A DNA stretch of 64,000 nt, from assembly GCA_028023455.1 (NCBI GenBank), contig JAQFVV010006221.1:9157011-9221010 (forward strand). The letters run 5' to 3'. The position numbers were made by a program, and so were the translations under genes. The stretch comes from Epiperipatus broadwayi. Lineage: Eukaryota > Onychophora > Udeonychophora > Euonychophora > Peripatidae. The notes below the pieces were generated by a model. The model was given only the letters and a program-made list of their open reading frames with translations. It did no database searches and was not told where the DNA came from. This document shows, piece after piece, positions 59,862 through 64,000 of the stretch; within the stretch, counting starts at the first letter, position 1; each line of letters opens with the position of its first letter.

Positions 59862-59905
59862 ACCAACTGATGATTGCTGGGTTAGCATGAAAAATGTATA
59901 TTGGT
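59862..59905 (+). ncRNA. Hammerhead ribozyme motif, family R2, covarying stem I
   Basis: ACCAA | CTGATGA | T-TGCT-GGGTT-AGCA-T | GAA | A-AA-TG-TA-T | A (cleavage) | TTGGT. Stem I is TTGGT/ACCAA, whereas the 49.3-kb copy has TTGGG/CTCAA: pairing is kept although bases differ. Stem III has one A-A mismatch. Downstream comes the family body, with a local duplication of ATTGGTGATTATTTATC, and GTCTGTGCTCATATACCC. Confidence 0.65.
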
Positions 59906-60051
59906 GATTATTTATCTTTTCAACATATATATTGGTGATTATTTATCTTTTCAACATATATGTGTTCAAGTGTTATAAGATAGTGTGGAGAGTGGTGGGT
60001 CATGTGAAAGTCTGTGCTCATATACCCTATATATTAAACGTTAACTATAAT

Positions 60052-60780
60052 TGTATTCTTTTTCTTTTGTTTTAAGAGTATGCCATTTCTTGCAATCTCA
60101 TGAACATAGTTTATCTTAGTATCTGAACTCATGAGCTGTACAGTATTATAAAATAATAACGCTACTTACATCTTATGTCATCACACTTTTTTTTTAATGC
60201 TTAATGTGTTTCTAATCTTTTCTAAACCCAATTTATTTTCTATTTTAAACCTACATCTCAAAACACTCCAAACAAAGCAATTAATACATCTCTTTCTTAA
60301 TTTCGATTTTAATGGACACAAAATATCATAATTTTATTCTATTAGTTAGAAGCCTTTTTTTTTACCTTTGTTTTAAATCTTGTTTATTTTTTGTGTCATC
60401 ATTTTAACCATCTTTTGTATTCTTTTTCTTTTGTTTTAAGAGTTTGCCATTTCTTGCAATCTCATAAACATAGTTTATCTTAGCATCTGAACTCAGGAGC
60501 TGTACAGTAAATAATAATGCTACTTACATCTTACGTCATTACACTTTTTTTTAATGTTTAATGTGTTTCTAATCTTTTCTAAACCCAATTTATTTTTTAT
60601 TTTAAACCTACATCTCAAAATACTCCAAACAAAGCAATTAATACATCTCTTTCTTAATTTCGATTTTAATGGACACAAAATATCATAATTTTATTCTATT
60701 AGTTAGAAGCCTTTTTTTTTTTTTTGGTCTTTGTTTTAAATCTTGTTTATTTTTTGTGTCATCATTTTAGCCACCTTTTG
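60052..60780 (+). repeat. 364-bp tandem duplication
   Basis: TGTATTCTTTTTCTTTTGTT to ACCATCTTT (60052-60415) is repeated at 60416-60780 with few differences, mainly T-run lengths and a small deletion in CAGTATTATAAAATAATAAC. A recent segmental duplication; no coding content. Confidence 0.85.
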
Positions 60781-61904
60781 TCTAATTTTTTTTTTTTACT
60801 ATATTCTTATAGTTTTCATTTTCACATTTAGTTTTGTACCAATTTCATGATCGCTATTTTGTTGAGATCAATTTTCCATCTGCAAGTACTTCTAATCAAT
60901 GGTAACACTAATGCAGTGAACTCTCTCCAATATTAACTTCATTGGCTTTCTAATCAATAATAACTTATTTCTCTAAATGAATTTTAAAATAAAATCGGAA
61001 ATAAGAAATATTTCTTATACTCTTATCTTCATATTTTCTACAGCCTTTTCTTTTACACTAAGCATGCACTTTTAATCAAAATATATGATTAGCTATTTTT
61101 CTAAATCCAACAACTTTTATAGATCGATAAACAAATATTAACCACTCTTTTTTTGTTTAAACATTAATTTTGCAGCTGTAACTCTTACAACTTCAACCCA
61201 GTTATTAATCATTATTGTTTTGCAAAATACAAATTATTGTTTAATAAAAATGATAACCCAATAAATTAAATACTATTTTAAGACTCAGACATAACCCTAA
61301 CTAAAAAGTTCCTTGTTCTGCAACTTTGTATATTGCGATTACATAAAATTTTTGGCCATTCATCTGAGCAATGGATCTAAAAAATGTTTTCTTATAGTAT
61401 TTTCTTTTATTCATTACTGAAAAACTACTCTAGATATTATTTCTATCATCCATATCTTTATTATATTCCTATCAGTTCACAAGGTTTAGACCTTATGCAG
61501 TTTATTACAATGGTAAAATATTTGGTTCAGAAAAATAAATTTTCACAGATTCTAACCTCAGGAAAATTAAAAAATTATCATGGTCAATTGCAAAGATCTT
61601 GTGGGTACATTTTGTTCTTTGATGCTTAAATAACACATGACACCTCAAGCAACAGACTCAGTAATAATAATGATACATGTCCTTTTGACTAATAAATATT
61701 TAATTTTTATAAATATTTCATTTTCTTCTAGGTACTAATTTAATTTTTTCTTAGTTTTATCATCTAATACCTTCATATATAATTATACATTCATATTGGA
61801 AAACTGGATGAAATTGATGACGTGACTACTCTCTGGACCTGTCCATGAAGCAAAATACTTTTGATGATTATACCAATCAACATCTTACTAGATTTAAGCT
61901 TTTT
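60781..61904. other. AT-rich DNA, no feature recognised
   Basis: An 81-codon frame at 61384-61629 has no recognisable domain. No repeat recognised. Confidence 0.5.
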
Positions 61905-62195
61905 TATAAAACCACAAACATCACACGATCACCATTCTTTATGCTCACATAAGCTGTTTTTCAGAGACAAAACTTTCCATACAGTAGTGTCACTCAGTGC
62001 AAACCAGGGTAATCAATGGATGCAGGAAGGTTTATGCCAATATCTTCAGAGTAGTTTTATTGATGAAATCCACAAGTTAGAAACTAATCTGGAGATATTG
62101 GATGAGTAGGCACTAGAGATTTTATGCACAAACCTGCTTGCATCTATTGATTACTCTGGCTTGCACTGAGTGGCACTACTATATAGAGAGTTCAT
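61905..62195. repeat. Family R3 foldback element, decayed centre
   Basis: Arms CATACAGTAGTGTCACTCAG with AATCAATGGATGCAGGAAGG, and the complement CTTGCATCTATTGATTACTC with GGCTTGCACTGAGTGGCACT. The centre keeps TTGATGAAATCCACAAGTTA then GAAACTAATCTGGAGATATT, a broken hammerhead. Confidence 0.6.
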
Positions 62196-62489
62196 TTTCT
62201 TTTTTTCTTCTTATTATAACCTTTTATATGTAATAGGTTCTTTATCAAATATTCTTTAATTAATCAACTATATTTCTCTTATATTTTCATTCTTCCAAAC
62301 CTTCTATCCATAATAGCTTCTTTTTCTAATATTCTTTAATTCATTAATTTTCTTTCTTCTCATTTTTTCCTCAAATTAATTAAATTTACTTGCAGAATTG
62401 CCATAATATCAACAACAGATTATAGCATTTCCCCCAAAGTATATAAACATATATATATATTAATTCTAAAATTTCTCACAGATAAGTGA

Positions 62490-63075
62490 TGAATTCATAA
62501 TATTATTTCTGGGAATTTCCAAGTAATAAAAATATAATAGCTAGATAACTGATGTTTCAGTACAAAGACAAGTACTTTCCTCAGAGCTTCTTCTTTCTCA
62601 AATCATAAGAATGAGTGTGATGAGATTTCAAATAATTTTTTTCTTTAATATTTTCTCCTCATTCTCAAATTCTATTGGTTGAGAAATTTAAAAAAATATT
62701 TTATCCTCCAATAGCTTTTTCCATGATATCAATTTTAATAAAACACATATTCTGGCAAAAGTTGAACAATATGATTAGAGATTGCTAAAGGAAGCTATGG
62801 GGATTTTTAAAAAGCCGAAGAGCATAAATGAAGTGTAAATTAAAGAAAATTAACAATATTTAAAAAAAGCTATTGGAGGTATAATTTCTCAACCAACAGA
62901 ATTTAAGAATGAGGAGAAAATAACAATGAAAAAAATAACGATTTTAAAACTCACTAGACATTTTTTATGATTTGAGACAGAAGCTCTGAAGAAAGTACTT
63001 GTTATTGTACTGAAATGTCAGTTATATAGTTATTATATTTTTATTACCTGGAAGCTCCTGGAAATAATACTATTA
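62490..63075. repeat. Large foldback with CTGANGA...GAAA in both arms
   Basis: Arms of about 250 nt: TAATAAAAATATAATAGCTA, GATAACTGATGTTTCAGTAC, AGTACTTTCCTCAGAGCTTC and TCCTCATTCTCAAATTCTAT on the left, with the matching complements on the right. Each arm has CTGAGGA or CTGAAGA, a five-pair AGTAC/GTACT stem and GAAA (62555-62584 minus; 62986-63015 plus), as in hammerheads. Stem I is not evident. Confidence 0.6.
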
Positions 63076-63133
63076 ATATATATATGAATGTGTGCATATG
63101 TAATTAAGAGGAGAAAACCACTTTCCCTTAGAC

Positions 63134-63434
63134 CAGAGGTCACCAAAGTGGTCTATATAGACTCCCAGGGGTCTATTTAACAAAAGTAGGGGTCAATTGG
63201 GGGTCGAAGGAAAAACAATTCTTAATATGCAAATCACACATATTTTTCATAAAACTATTGTTACACAATGTAAAATTACTTTAATAAATGTTTAAAATTA
63301 TAAAATAAATGTACAAACACAGTACCTAATAGATAGTTTTATTTTAATTAACTGAAAATTACTTTTTTGGGGGTCGATGGAGATTTTGAAAAATTATATA
63401 GGGGTCTATGATCAAAAAAGTTTGGCGACCCCTG
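63134..63434. mobile_element. hAT MITE with perfect 8-bp TSD
   Basis: A 301-bp element. Left end CAGAGGTCACCAAAGTGG, right end (inverted) CAGGGGTCGCCAAACTTTTT, with internal GGGGTCTAT and GGGGGTCGA motifs. The 8-bp TSD CCTTAGAC is perfect at 63126-63133 and 63435-63442. No coding capacity; it would need a hAT transposase in trans. Confidence 0.85.
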
Positions 63435-63671
63435 CCTTAGACTATAACTAAATAATACTTTATAAGTTGACAAAGAGTCAAGAATAGAAATGAATTCACC
63501 TATTTTTGGATCTTTGATATTAATAAGCTTACCCTGCCAACATTGGTGAAAATTCAGAGTGAAATAAGTATATCAAACATATAGTAATTATATGTTAGAT
63601 TTTTTTCCATCATCTAACATTAAATACTAAATGCCTTTAAAAAATTTTAAACTTTATTTAAACTTTTCAAA

Positions 63672-63823
63672 TACCTTCAACTGTTAGTAGTAGCACACAG
63701 GTTATACAGGGTTTCGAGTGGTATAATTCTTCTCCCTTCATCAGGTGTTGTTGGATTGACAAGTGACAGTACTAGCGAGATCTTTAGATTCTTGAATATT
63801 GAATTTTAAGATAATGCTCCAAC
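63672..63823 (-). mobile_element. tRNA-headed SINE (family C), antisense, with hammerhead-like core
   Basis: Reverse complement of the family: GGAGCATTATC...CTAAAGATCTCGCTAGTACT, GTCACTTGTCAATCC, then CACCTGATGAAGG, CCACTCGAAACCCTGTA and TACTACTAACAGTTGAAGG. CTGATGA followed by CTCGAAAC makes a hammerhead-like core, but only GAG/CTC supports stem II and stem I is not convincing. It joins head-to-head with the next copy. Confidence 0.65.
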
Positions 63824-64000
63824 CTTTGGCAAATAGCTCAGTTGGTTAGAGCATTCTTTTAAAATTTCCAATATTCAAAACCCAAAAGTAGTACTGTCAC
63901 TGGTCAGGCCATCAAAACCTGAAAACTAATACCACTCTAAACATTGTTATGTACTAATCTGCATGCTATTACTAACAGATGAATGTAATTGGAAAATTTA
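63824..64000 (+). mobile_element. tRNA-headed SINE (family C), cut by window end
   Basis: TTTGGCAAATAGCTCAGTTG then GTTAGAGCATTC shows the best tRNA D-arm of the family. The box B region is damaged (CAAAACCCAAAAGTAGTACTG), then comes the core CTGTCACTGGTCAGGCC. The element runs to the window end. Confidence 0.65.

Overview
This is a strongly AT-rich, gene-poor stretch of an invertebrate animal nuclear genome. Evidence for that: one spliced coding exon with GT/AG signals, many tRNA-derived SINEs with target-site duplications (TSDs), RTE-type LINE 3' ends, Penelope-like element (PLE) remnants and hAT-type MITEs. Nothing seen fixes the phylum; mollusc, cnidarian or chelicerate would all fit. No bacterial operon, rRNA gene or CRISPR is present.

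Layout. 1-8 kb: LINE 3' end, a foldback retroposon (1276-1641), a tandem array of tRNA-like monomers (6.3-7.1 kb) and two tandem hammerhead-ribozyme repeats (7.4-8.0 kb). 9-22 kb: SINEs, LINE fragments, hammerhead-bearing repeats and a hAT-like MITE. 22-35 kb: a PLE remnant (23.6-24.3 kb), SINEs, a hairpin retroposon inside a SINE tail, and a terminal-inverted-repeat element hit by a SINE. 35.8-36.4 kb, minus strand: the only credible host exon, encoding the N-terminus of a polypeptide N-acetylgalactosaminyltransferase (GALNT). 37-46 kb: hammerhead foldbacks, an antisense PLE and hairpin retroposons. 46.4-48.2 kb: a 1.7 kb element with perfect 31-bp terminal inverted repeats. 49-64 kb: hammerhead repeats, SINEs, hairpin retroposons, an antisense LINE zinc-knuckle region, a 364-bp tandem duplication, a large foldback and an intact hAT MITE.

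The most interesting theme is a population of short repeats that encode hammerhead self-cleaving ribozyme motifs (CTGANGA, stem II, GAAA, minimal stem III, NUH site, stem I). Two families fold as type I hammerheads, and one pair of copies shows compensatory change in stem I. Some copies lie in direct tandem (about 300 and 406 nt apart), as in retrozymes; others lie in inverted pairs. PLE remnants, which in other animals carry hammerheads in their terminal repeats, occur in the same window. A second theme is hairpin elements that look like MITEs but have perfect 13-17 bp TSDs, which suggests they were copied through RNA. All folding was done by eye; catalytic activity and family identities are inference.
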